Shown here: positions 12,591 through 28,187 of the stretch, piece after piece
Layout: the number at the start of each line of letters is the position of its first letter
Numbering within the stretch: position 1 is the stretch's first letter
DNA from: Berghia stephanieae
Taxonomy: Eukaryota; Mollusca; Gastropoda; Nudibranchia; Aeolidiidae
NCBI GenBank assembly: GCA_034508935.3
Contig: CM067444.1
Coordinates: 50,218,773-50,282,772, forward strand
Length of the DNA stretch: 64,000 bases
Direction: 5' to 3'
Program-made: the position numbers and the translations under genes
Notes under the pieces: generated by a model
The model's database searches: none
Told to the model about the DNA's origin: nothing
The model's input: only the letters and a program-made list of their open reading frames with translations

Positions 12591-13145
12591 TGTGAACACT
12601 TTTTGTCTGGGTGGGGTTCCTACCTCCCATAGTGGGCAGGGAGGTACTTATTGTGTCTTCTATCCCCCTTTATTTGTTTTCCAACTTGCATTCTGTCTTT
12701 GTCTTGGAATGAGATTGCTTGGTTTTGTCCTGGCCCTGGTCGGGTCCTGGCTGGGAGGGAAACAGTCAAATGCATAGTTATTGTTTTGGGAGATGATATT
12801 TTTTTCCTTGTAAATCATCTCTCTGTTATGTATTATTATATTTGTTCTAATTTATATTGTAAGCATTTGAGTGTATTCCTCTTAGTGGGGGCCTTGCTTG
12901 TGTCCGGATGAGACTTATTGGTGATCTCAAACTAAGAACATTGATGGTATGCTCTTGGAATCTACATCTGATCCCTATTTGTTCCCAGTTCCCCTTTGTC
13001 TTACTTTTTCTTGGATGCTTTAATTGTAATTCTAGAACTTTTTACTGTCCCATTTTCTTCCTTTTTACTGGCGCTGATATAACCTAAATGTGTTGCAAGC
13101 GCCGTAAAACCCTTAAAAACAAAAACAAAACAAAACACTTTTTGT
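12591..13145 (+). repeat. Probable LINE 3'-end relic with A-rich tail
   Basis: The segment ends 'aaatgtgttgcaagcgccg' and then runs into an (AAAAAC)n-like A-rich tail at 13117-13138. A related 'aaatgtgttacaagcc' end occurs near 57170. No reverse-transcriptase motif survives here, so the LINE assignment rests on the tail form alone. Confidence 0.35.
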
Positions 13146-13344
13146 AATGCATGACTCAAGCGCATGGGATTGCAATGTAGATCTTGCTTATTGACCCATC
13201 GGCTAAAAATTGTTACTGTAAAATTGGCAACACTTGCATAAATTAACTACATATTCGAATCATTAATATTAATTAGGTGTCAGTCGTGATTCATTAATTT
13301 CATTACTAGATTCCTATCACAAAGAAAATGTCGTTGTCTTGGGG

Positions 13345-13613
13345 GGGGGGAGTATTAAAACAGTGTCAGAACATTCTCTTGGTGTCATTTATTTTCTGAT
13401 TTGCCAGGGTGGGGCGGGGGGGGGGGGGGGGGATTCAGACGATTAAAATCGACCCCCCCCCCCCCCCACACACACACAAACACACAAAGTTATTCGATAT
13501 TTCTCTGCTTATTTTATTTATTTTTATTTTTATTAATTTTTTTGCGTCCATTGGAGTGGGTGAGATAATGTAGAGAGGGGTGTGGCGTAGGATCGAAAAG
13601 AAAAAAAAAAAAA

Positions 13614-13667
<54 letters not shown>

Positions 13668-13670
13668 TAC
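13345..13670. repeat. G/C homopolymer runs and (GA)n tract
   Basis: Poly-G near 13347 and 13418, poly-C near 13454 and (AG)n at 13615-13667 cluster in 320 bp. Such runs can form G-quadruplex or triplex structures and are prone to assembly length error. Confidence 0.9.
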
Positions 13671-13963
13671 ATCATTACTTTACTAATATTTTCCAACCCA
13701 AGCGTTGTGTCAGCTGTCAGGTCCTATTACATTCCAATGTTTGACCACCGAATTGTATTGTATTGTATTGTTCCCTGCTTAAGACCGCCCTATCTACACA
13801 AACACACACACACACACACGCACACAAACACACACATACACATACACTCATTTAATCAGAACTACTGAGGTATGTAATCAAAAGAAATATGAGGATTTGG
13901 GCACAGCCCAATGTTCACGATACTGAGTTTCTCTGCATAAAATCATAAAGGACAACTCCTAGG

Positions 13964-14125
13964 AGCACATATTTACAGGTCTGATGACCGAAGGCAATTA
14001 TGGGCTTGATTTAACATTGTTGTAATGGACAACGTTTTCGTTGGTTTGATATTGTTTCCATTACAATAATGAGCCGATAACAAAGGGGAAGGAGAAATTT
14101 GGTTAACAAACCTGCAAACAAGAAC
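13964..14125. mobile_element. MITE family B copy
   Basis: 'atttacaggtctgatgaccg' opens the copy. 'tgggcttgatttaacattgt' and 'gttgtaatggacaacgtttt' fill the interior. The complement of 'aaacctgcaaacaag' closes it. The interior is nearly shared with the copy at 42606. Confidence 0.65.
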
Positions 14126-14450
14126 ACGTTGGTCAACTAGTTATCGATTTAGTCATAATGAAGGCTTAAATATATAAATTTAATATAATATAAAAGACCC
14201 GTGTCCACTTGAAAACTTTAAAATTCGTAAATTTTAAGGAGAAAAAAAAACTCGCTATAATTAACTTTCAAAATCAACAATTTACCCTCACAAAGATTAA
14301 GTAACAATTCGAAATGATTAAAATTATCTACTCCGGCATAAACTTTCATTTTCGATAAGTTTTTAATAAGATTGAGATGTTCATAAAGTTCTGAAATTGG
14401 AGCCAAAAATTTCGTCATTCTACGACTTTTTCGTAATCTAAAAAAAAATT

Positions 14451-14747
14451 GAGCTTTTATATAGCGCAATGTCCACTAAACATGCTCAAAGCGCTTTAAA
14501 GGGATCCCTGGCCAACAGCTACAGGTAACTAGTAGGACGGGACATGACGCCTGTTGGGCGATATTACATTTTTTTTTCGGACAGAGACAACGCTGTCAAC
14601 GGTCAGGTACTCATTTTACACCGGAGTACGGTGAGAGATTGTGAGTAAAGAGCCCTTTTCAAGGACTCAACTATGCACCGAGCGAGGCTCGAATCTAGGA
14701 CCTTCCGATCCGAAAGCGAATGTCTTACCACTAGACCACATAGCCGT
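14451..14747 (-). repeat. SINE family A, near full length
   Basis: Complete minus-strand order from 'gagcttttatatagcgcaat' to the head 'ccactagaccacatagcc', including a recognisable box B complement ('ggctcgaatct'). Confidence 0.88.
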
Positions 14748-14852
14748 AATAGTGGGCAGGTCTGATATAAAATTATTATAATATCGTATTCTTTTCTAGC
14801 ATTCTTGTCCAATCAGCAGGACCCTTGCTGGGTTTAATACAAGAATTTCTAC

Positions 14853-15145
14853 CTCGTAAAGCGCTTGAGCACGTTCAGTGGATATTACTCTATATAATTA
14901 CTCAAGTTATTTTTATGTGATGCATCCTTATGTCCTTGAAAAAAAGGCTCTTTACTCACATTATTTCACCGTACTCAGGTATATAAAGTATCTGGCTGTT
15001 AACAACATTGTCTCTGTCTGAAAAAAGGGTTACTATCGCCTAATAGGGGTCAGGTCTAGTCCAACATGTTAAGTGTTGCTGTTAGTCTTTTATAAAGCGC
15101 TTTGAGCACGATTAGTGGATATTGCGCTATATAACTGCGCAAGTT
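14853..15145 (+). repeat. Broken SINE family A pieces, opposite orientation to the neighbour
   Basis: A tail fragment (14853-14902, 'gcgcttgagcacgttcag') is followed by a body-to-tail copy (14932-15145, 'aaggctctttactcacatta' to 'gtggatattgcgctatata'). With the minus-strand copy at 14451 this makes a head-to-head SINE pair. Confidence 0.75.
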
Positions 15146-15382
15146 TTTTCTTAAAGATACATTTGGCTGGAAAAACATACTTTTAAAAAATCTGCAATAG
15201 ATTGGTGTCGAGTCAATGCCACGGTAAAATGAAATATATAATAGACCGTCTATCCAGTTTTGTCAAAATAATAAAAGGCGTTTTCACAAAGCACGGCAGT
15301 GTCAGTATGGCTGAGGTTTTCGTATTGAATATTAATGCATTTTAAAGTAATCTTTTCCTTTGAAAGAGTGTGTTTGTTTGCG

Positions 15383-15386
<4 letters not shown>

Positions 15387-15433
<47 letters not shown>

Positions 15434-15446
15434 AAGAGAGAGAGAT

Positions 15447-15527
<81 letters not shown>

Positions 15528-15534
15528 AAGAGAG

Positions 15535-15610
<76 letters not shown>
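15387..15610. repeat. Compound (GA)n/(TA)n/(GATA)n microsatellite
   Basis: A mosaic of (AG)n, (AT)n and (GATA)n blocks of about 225 bp, with the order AG-AT-AG-GATA-AG. Confidence 0.95.
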
Positions 15611-15613
<3 letters not shown>

Positions 15614-15619
15614 TATCGC

Positions 15620-16595
15620 TAAATGAATCTAGACATAAGAAATAAAACCCTAGCGAGATTCGAATCATGGTCTCATAAATATAACGTCACTGGACTAATA
15701 GGTTTCGAACTTACCTGTCAAAGACACCATCTGTATTATCAACTCTTTCATGCTATTTTGAGAATATAAACCGTCTAGTTTTGATTGTGTTTTTCGGTAA
15801 AATGTGTCTTTTGTCAAATTTCCATTATAAATAGTCTTATCTCGATAAATCGCAATTTTTCATTCAATAATAATAATAATTGTATCATATAAAACGAGAC
15901 CTGCAATGTTAATAAAAACACAACAAATATAATAAACATATCAAGCCAAATTTCTTTTGTTCATATCCATATCAAAAGGTGTTATTCACTTTGAACTGTT
16001 TTTGACAAGTACTTCTGAGAAATGCTGCAATCATATCGATGAATTGAAGTTTGTTTCGTTTAGTTTTCTCGCTTTCCGATTTTACATTGGACGTGAATGG
16101 AATTTGAAAATAGAACAACAAAGCTATTGACACTTTTCCCGAGACAAAAGACTATAGAAAGAGATCAATAGTTGAGATTTAGATACACGACGCCATGGAG
16201 GTTATCTGGGGTGCTTAATAATATTATATTCTTGAAATATTGAATGGTGTCCCACAAGTATAATTCCAAGAAACAGGATGAAAAAAAAATATCATTGTCG
16301 CTTTTTTTTTTTTTTTTTGGTGTCGGTCGCCATGACAGTTATTCAGGCAAAAGACTTATCTTTGGTTTGCAGCTCTTAGAGACAACATGCTCTGTCTTTT
16401 TCTATTGTTTATCTGGAAATTTATATTTTCGTTTGTTATTTACACATTAAAGCTCTGAAAAAGTGTGTATGAAATTTCTCCATTTGATATGTACACATTA
16501 AGAACGAGTTGAGCGTTTCTCTGTTTTATTTTTGACGAAGATTCCGTTTCCTGCGGGGTATTTTAGGTAACCTTTGACTGATTGCTGCTGAGATC
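15620..16595. other. No gene seen
   Basis: AT-rich, with a T-run near 16300. No motif, splice-bounded exon or recognised repeat was found. Confidence 0.4.
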
Positions 16596-16599
16596 TACT

Positions 16600-16990
16600 T
16601 TAAACTATTCCCCCTTTGCCTCTTCAATAAACCAGTAGATTGTTGACTAATCAAAAAATGGAATTTGTGACACACCTTCACATGTGCTCGGACAAGCAGA
16701 GTTGTGTTTTTATTTTTAATAACGTGAATGAAATCGACATCTCTCTGATCATTGTTATTGTTTTTATACAGCCAAATAGATAACTAGTTATCACAAAATT
16801 TTCTCGATCATATTATAAACGTTTACGTTTACTCATTATTTTCTGCGTAGGTTCTATTGATCAATGTGTAGAACAGTGAGTATTTTACTTAGAGACATAC
16901 CACCGATAGTAAAACCTGTGTAGTTTGCTATGTTTACCTATCACTGCTATTGTTTCATTATGACGACTGCCCGGGAGGTGTGGTTATATA
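16600..16990 (+). repeat. Dispersed repeat F, copy 2
   Basis: Second copy of the element at 12180-12590, with the same block order and orientation. MITE A copy 2 starts immediately after it. Confidence 0.65.
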
Positions 16991-16994
16991 GGTG

Positions 16995-17289
16995 CCAATT
17001 GGATTCAATAGTCTGATGTCACGTCGCCCAGCAACGGTGACCATTGTGGTTCTAAACAAAGAAAATCGGTACTTTTTATTCTTCATGCTGTCTTGGGATC
17101 AGAATGTGTAAAAGTCAAAACCTGATCAGATATATAATGTTTTTTTTCCCCTCTGAATACGCTTTTATGCTCGTCGGAGAAATATTTCATAAGGGCGTCC
17201 GCCATTGTTCCGATAGTTTAGAACCAGTTACTAAGTTACCATGCGTCATTACGAGGGAAGTGACGTTACGACAGTTGAAGCGTATTCCT
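16995..17289 (+). mobile_element. MITE family A, copy 2
   Basis: Left end 'ccaattggattcaatag'; the right-end complement reads 'ataggaatacgcttcaac', matching the end of copy 1. The interior 'ggagaaatatttcataaggg' is conserved with both other copies, in reverse orientation to copies 1 and 3. Confidence 0.75.
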
Positions 17290-18002
17290 ATGAGCCCAGC
17301 CCCAACAGTTGCTGTAGACATTTTTCACTTTGAATCGATCTATCTGTCTTTTTGTGCTGAAATGCTCCTGAAAGTGTGGATAGGCCGTAAACCTCCAAAA
17401 CGAAATCAAACTACCTACCTAAAAATAATAGGCTATGGGTTAAGTATTTTGTATGCTGATTATAGCCATTCCTTATCATATTTTCGCCCACTATCACGGG
17501 CATCATTGACATGTCGAGTACCTCGGATCCCGATTATCATGCATTATTTATTTTCAACACAGATGATCTAAGATCTCATCTTACAATGTTACAGTGCAAT
17601 TATTCCATACATAACTATATCACAATTCTGGCATAACTGCTCAAAAGTCTAAAAGCCAGTTGATTGGGCCGGTAGCATGTATTGAAGATGGCTATGCTGG
17701 AAGTTTGTTATAAAATATCGTATATACTCTTTTGTTAAATGTGTAAGAGAGTCCCCCCCCCCCCTTCCCCCCCCCCCCCCCCAATCTGCTTCCTTAAAAT
17801 TGTTACAGACATTTTCCAAAACAACATTAGCAACATTGTTTATTACGATGTCAATACTGGATCCGAACTGTTAGATGCTCATTGTTTGATTATGTATAGC
17901 AGTATCATTAACACATTTTTGCCAAATGTTTTTTCGGTTATAGAATTAAAGCTCAACGATAAGTGATACACACACACACCCACACATACACACATAACAC
18001 AT

Positions 18003-18054
<52 letters not shown>

Positions 18055-18440
18055 ATATATATATTATATAAGTTATAAAAACAAAAACCATGAAATAATA
18101 GTGCTCAACTTTTTGAGAAAAGGAGCGATTTATAAAACATTTCAAATACAATTATGATAAAGAAGTTGAAAAAGAGTGTCCAATTCTATTCTATTTTATT
18201 TTATTTTCATCTAGATTGGCTTTAAACCGGTTGCTACAGAATACAGACACAAAGAAATCTGGTCCAAGTTAGTTTTTGGAAACTACCAAAGATTCCCATT
18301 GACCGATATAGCATCCATGGACAACAGAAATATTTTTTTCTTTAAATCAGACATAAATTAGCCTAGATGTACATTTATCCCCTTCAGGCTTGTTGTTATT
18401 GTTTAACGTGTAAAAGCATTTTTTTGGTATTAGAATTCCA
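17290..18440. other. No gene; poly-C at ~17752-17782 and (TA)n at ~18003-18068
   Basis: The 155-codon frame ending at 17571 begins inside MITE A and runs on into unique sequence without a motif, so it is not called. A 5' untranslated exon of the downstream ankyrin gene could lie here but cannot be placed. Confidence 0.4.
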
Positions 18441-18449
18441 CAAATCAAA

Positions 18450-23750
<5,301 letters not shown>

Positions 23751-23777
23751 GACTTAGAGGGCGCAAACATCTTTGTG

Positions 23778-23813
<36 letters not shown>

Positions 23814-24018
23814 GTGCGTGTGTGTGTGTGTTTGAATGGGTCTTTTGAATGTCCTTTTCATTGTGAGACTGTGGGTAAATTAAACATTAATTTCGTAAAA
23901 ACTGTGTTTGAAATGGATAGTTATCAATATTTCATAAGTCTATAACTAGCGGCAGTTGGACAGAGAGGGCTGGATCAGATTAGAATAGGCTATACCCACA
24001 TCTTTTCAAACAGACATT

Positions 24019-24331
24019 GCAATAGGATTCAACAGTCGTGACGTCACTTTCCTCGTAATGGTGCATAGTAACTTAGTAACCGGTTCTAAACTATCGGAAC
24101 AATGGCGGACGCCCTTATGAAATACTTCTCCGACGAGCATAAAAGTGTATCCAGAGGGAAAAAACACAAATCTGATTATGTTTTGACTTTTATACTCGTA
24201 CATTCTGATCACATGACATGTGAAAAAGTTCTAGCCATCATGAAGAATAAAAAAAAGTACCGGTATTCTTTGTTTAGAACCAAGCTGCTCGTTGCGGGCG
24301 GACGTGACATCATAGTATTGAATCCAATTGA
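24019..24331 (-). mobile_element. MITE family A, copy 3
   Basis: This copy has the clearest terminal inverted repeats: left 'aataggattcaacagtc', right-end complement 'aattggattcaatactatg'. Both continue to GTCAC. The interior conserves the same block as copies 1 and 2. It sits about 270 bp downstream of the ankyrin gene stop codon. Confidence 0.78.
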
Positions 24332-24734
24332 AACCGAGAAGATTTCCCTCAATATTTTCACTTTTAGTCCCTGAAAACCATCGTATTCTGTTTTGTTTCT
24401 TTTGGCTTCCTTTCAGAAGAGAAAATAAAAAATCCTCTTGTTGATGGAGATCTGATCGTTATAGTCGGTCCTCTCCCCTTGGATATTTCACGAGTGCCCC
24501 TATGATTAATCAAATTTCACATCTGTTCATGATAACCATTAGGCTCAAAACAACAATTGAACACCGAAATTAATTATAAATATGTATGGTATTATTAATT
24601 TCATTTTTAAGCATCCTAATTTTAAAATGTGAACTATTAAAGCTTGTTTTACGTCAAATTCGCTAAAAGAGCTCCCTCCGTCTCTCTCCCCCCCCCCCCC
24701 CCCCCCCAGTTGCCAACAGCAGTGAACGTTGACC

Positions 24735-25031
24735 CTAGAGAACATTATATGACGCCTGTACGGCGATATTGTAATTTCTTTTCGGCAGACACATCCCTTT
24801 CATTTTACACTTGAGGACGATCACACAATGTAAGAAATTTTTTTTTTCACAGGATCTAACTCTGTTCCGCTCACAGCGGCAGTCTACCTAAGTATACAAC
24901 TAGACCATAATATGTATACAGAAAGGGGTATTAAAAAGTATTTAAAATAAAATCTTAACAAAAACCCTTCGCTAATGATAACACCCCCCCCCCCTCCTCC
25001 TCCCCCAATACAGGAACAAAAACAGGGACAG

Positions 25032-25070
<39 letters not shown>

Positions 25071-25080
25071 GTGTGTGTGA
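24735..25080. repeat. SINE-A remnant, poly-C and (GT)n tracts
   Basis: A degraded minus-strand SINE-A body ('tgacgcctgtacggcgatat') lies at about 24750-24840, between poly-C runs (24688-24707, 24984-24993) and (GT)n at 25034-25078. Confidence 0.6.
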
Positions 25081-25118
25081 TTGTGTGTTCGGGAGAGGGA
25101 TTATGTCCTATACATATG

Positions 25119-25311
25119 TGCGGATAAGTAGTCTAGTGGTATGACACTCGCCTTCAGAACGGAAGGTCTTGGGTTCTCTGAGCGGCGCATGATTTAGTCC
25201 TTGGAAAAGGCTCTTTACTCACATTCTCTCACCGTACTCAGGTATAAAATGAGTACCTGGCCATTAACATGGTTGTCTCTGTCGGAAAAAAATTGTAATA
25301 TCGCCTAACTT
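25119..25311 (+). repeat. SINE family A, 3'-truncated
   Basis: Head 'tctagtggtatgacactcgc' through 'taatatcgcctaac'. The copy stops before the usual tail. Confidence 0.85.
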
Positions 25312-25319
25312 GAAATGTT

Positions 25320-27371
25320 CCTTGTTACCATACTTGTATTATAATTGTAAAATTTTGTTAATTACTTTTATTACCATTGTGACGAATACATCAAGCATCT
25401 TTTTTACGCATTCTGTTCAACACTTTTTACATTGTCAGTGTTCTGAAATCCACCATTTTTCCTTGATACTGTCCTGTTTCTTCCTTGAAATGCATTGATA
25501 TCAGATGATTACACAGATGACGACACATCACAATCATTTTTATTTCATTTTTTTTTTTTTTTTTTGCTTTAAATACAAAGAATACTCTCAGACAATCGGT
25601 TTGTGGTAATACATTTTTATTGTCTTTAATCTGTTTTTTTTTTCTACGGACAGAGATGGAACTCTCACGAATCAGCATAACGGAAATGATAATAAAACAA
25701 ACTACCAAGCCTCATCAATCCAATGCATCGATGACAATCGTGAACAATAAAAGATTCGAATGGAATTCATTTGTTATCAAATATTGATGCACTGAACAAT
25801 TCAGACAGACGGAAAAAAAAGATTTCATATTCCCCCACTTTGATATAAAAATACATTGTGCATCTTTTTTAAACGTCAAACATTCAAAACGTCAAAGATA
25901 AATTTATAATAAAAATGGGATAAAAATACAAAACATTATAGAAGAAAACATTTCGATATTTTTTGGGTACATATTTGCCCTGATATTGAAAAAGTTGTTG
26001 AACATGCAACGTTCATTCAACATGTGCCCACAATATGACCTTCCAAATGACATAACAGTAACAGCACATTATTTTCCCTTTAGCCGCAACATATATGGAA
26101 ATCATAAAAAGCAACACCTTTAATAATAACCCTCATTTACAAATCATGACGCACAATTGGGCAAAGTCAAAGACATCTTGTGTGTTTGACAAGGACACAA
26201 TGATCTTTAAAAAAATTTTTTTGAGTCGTGGCAGTACTTGGGATCCCCAACAAGCCTAAATAATATATCTTTGGGATCTTCAAAAGCCTAAACAATGGTA
26301 TCGTTTGGAGCTCCCAGCAAGTTTCAACGATGGTATCGTTGGGATCTCCGAAAACCAAAATAAATGTTTCATTAGGATCCCCAACAAGCCTATATAATGG
26401 AATCATTGTGGTCTTCAACAGGCCTAACAATGACATCGCTGGGGTCTCCAAAAGCCGAAATAACGGCGTTGTTCGGATCGACAACAAGCCTAAATGGAGG
26501 TGTCGTTGAGTTCTCCAAATGACTAAATAATGGAATTATTGTGATCTGCAGCAAGCCTAAATAATGGTATCGTTAGGATCTCCAAAGGTCTAGATGATGG
26601 TATCGTTCGGATCTCCAACAACCCTAAATATGGGTATCGTTGGGATCAACAAACCTAAATTAAATTTGAGTATCGCTGAGTTTCCCAAACGAGTCATATA
26701 AAGTTAATATACATGCACAGTCAGCAGAGCATGTGAGCCATCAAGCAAGGACTCTTTATTCACCTATTGCTTTTGCACAACTACTGCTGAACTCCAGTCA
26801 CTTTGAAACTTTTATTGGTTGTCAGAAAGAAAATAGGAAACGTATCCGGGATCAACCGCCATCCGAACGTTTTGTTGGATTTTTAATTTATTTTATTAAG
26901 TATGGAAACGAGATATTTTTGTCATCGGGGTGTTTAATCTTAAGTTTCATTCTTTTCCCCAATTTATAAGGAAAAATGAAAACAAAGAATAGCCAAAGCC
27001 TAAATGGCACAGAGCGCAGATAAATGTTTCATTTCGGTGACTTTTTTTAAAATCAAAATGCAAAGATTTTAAGGAGGGCAAAATAAAGCGTAAATTTATC
27101 TTTCAATATTCTAAAAAAATCAAATCAAAATCTCTGCATTCCGATAAAGAGAAAACCCCAAAATGTCAATTATCATCTGTGCTATACATCACCAAAATCT
27201 TGTAATTCTTATTCTTAATTTTTTAACATTTTCACAATTTTAGTATCTTTTCACGGCACAATGGTGTAAATGAAAGAATAAGGGATCTCAGAATTATCTA
27301 AAATGTCCAATAATTTTTGTCCGACGATTCTTTAGTGCGAGTATCTCGTTGAGTGGTTGGACAGGCATGCT
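25320..27371 (-). other. 3' flank and possible 3' UTR of the minus-strand gene
   Basis: No coding segment was found. Candidate minus-strand polyadenylation signals (TTTATT on the plus strand) occur near 26887 and 26755. A 38-bp minisatellite lies inside at 26228-26690. Confidence 0.35.
26228..26690. repeat. Minisatellite, period ~38 bp, ~12 diverged units
   Basis: The unit is approximately 'ggatctccaacaagcctaaa' followed by 'taatggtatcgttg'. Units vary by substitution and small indels but keep the order. The 106-codon minus-strand frame (26167-26487) over it is a product of the repeat and is not called as a gene. Confidence 0.8.
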
Positions 27372-28143
27372 TCAGAAAGGGGTGGAATAAGAATTTCTGA
27401 GGCAGTCTTGCACTGACTTGCTGGAGTCTGCCATGCTTGCATGGGGATTCCTGGATTTTTTGGGAGCTGCTGGAAGAGAGAAAAGGGGGATATATAGAGA
27501 GGAAAACGAAGAAAAATAAATAATTAAACACCGTTCTTTAGTTTTACCAACAATGGCCTCATTTTTACTAAAAGGTGTTAACCCTTTAAAGGCAAAATTT
27601 AATTTCACACTGATCTCACATCTTTTCTTACGGATTTTACAAAGACAGTCGTAACAGCAATTCAAGATTTCCTCTGCTCTTCTGGTTAAATCGGCAATGA
27701 TATTGAGTTAGGGTAAAATTGGATCCTGGCTTTAAAAGGTTAAGATCGAATAGCTGAATCAGATAATGTCTAAATTAAATTGGTTCAATAACAAACATAT
27801 CAATGACCTACGCAAAACAATCAGAATAACCTTCAAAGACATGAGACATTGTCCGGACCATCACATTTAGAATTAACAATATACAGTCATATGTTGCTCA
27901 TCAACATTAAAACTATGGAACAAGCTATCAGAGTCACCGACAAACTTCACCCATTCTAACACAAAAGTTTCGATGATCACAGCTCAAAATTATTCAAAGA
28001 CGGAAGACTTGGCTATATAAAAGGAAAAGAGGAAAGTTAAGAAGAGGAGGAGGAAGAAGAAGAAGAAAAAGAAGAAGAAGAAGAAGAAGAAGAAGAAGAA
28101 GAAGAAGAAGAAGAAAGAAGAAGAAGAAGAAGAAGAAGAAGAA

Positions 28144-28187
<44 letters not shown>

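Noticed and set aside
17104-17571. 155-codon plus-strand frame as a gene
   Set aside because: Its first 60 codons are the MITE A interior, found in three places, and the rest lacks a motif or splice context.
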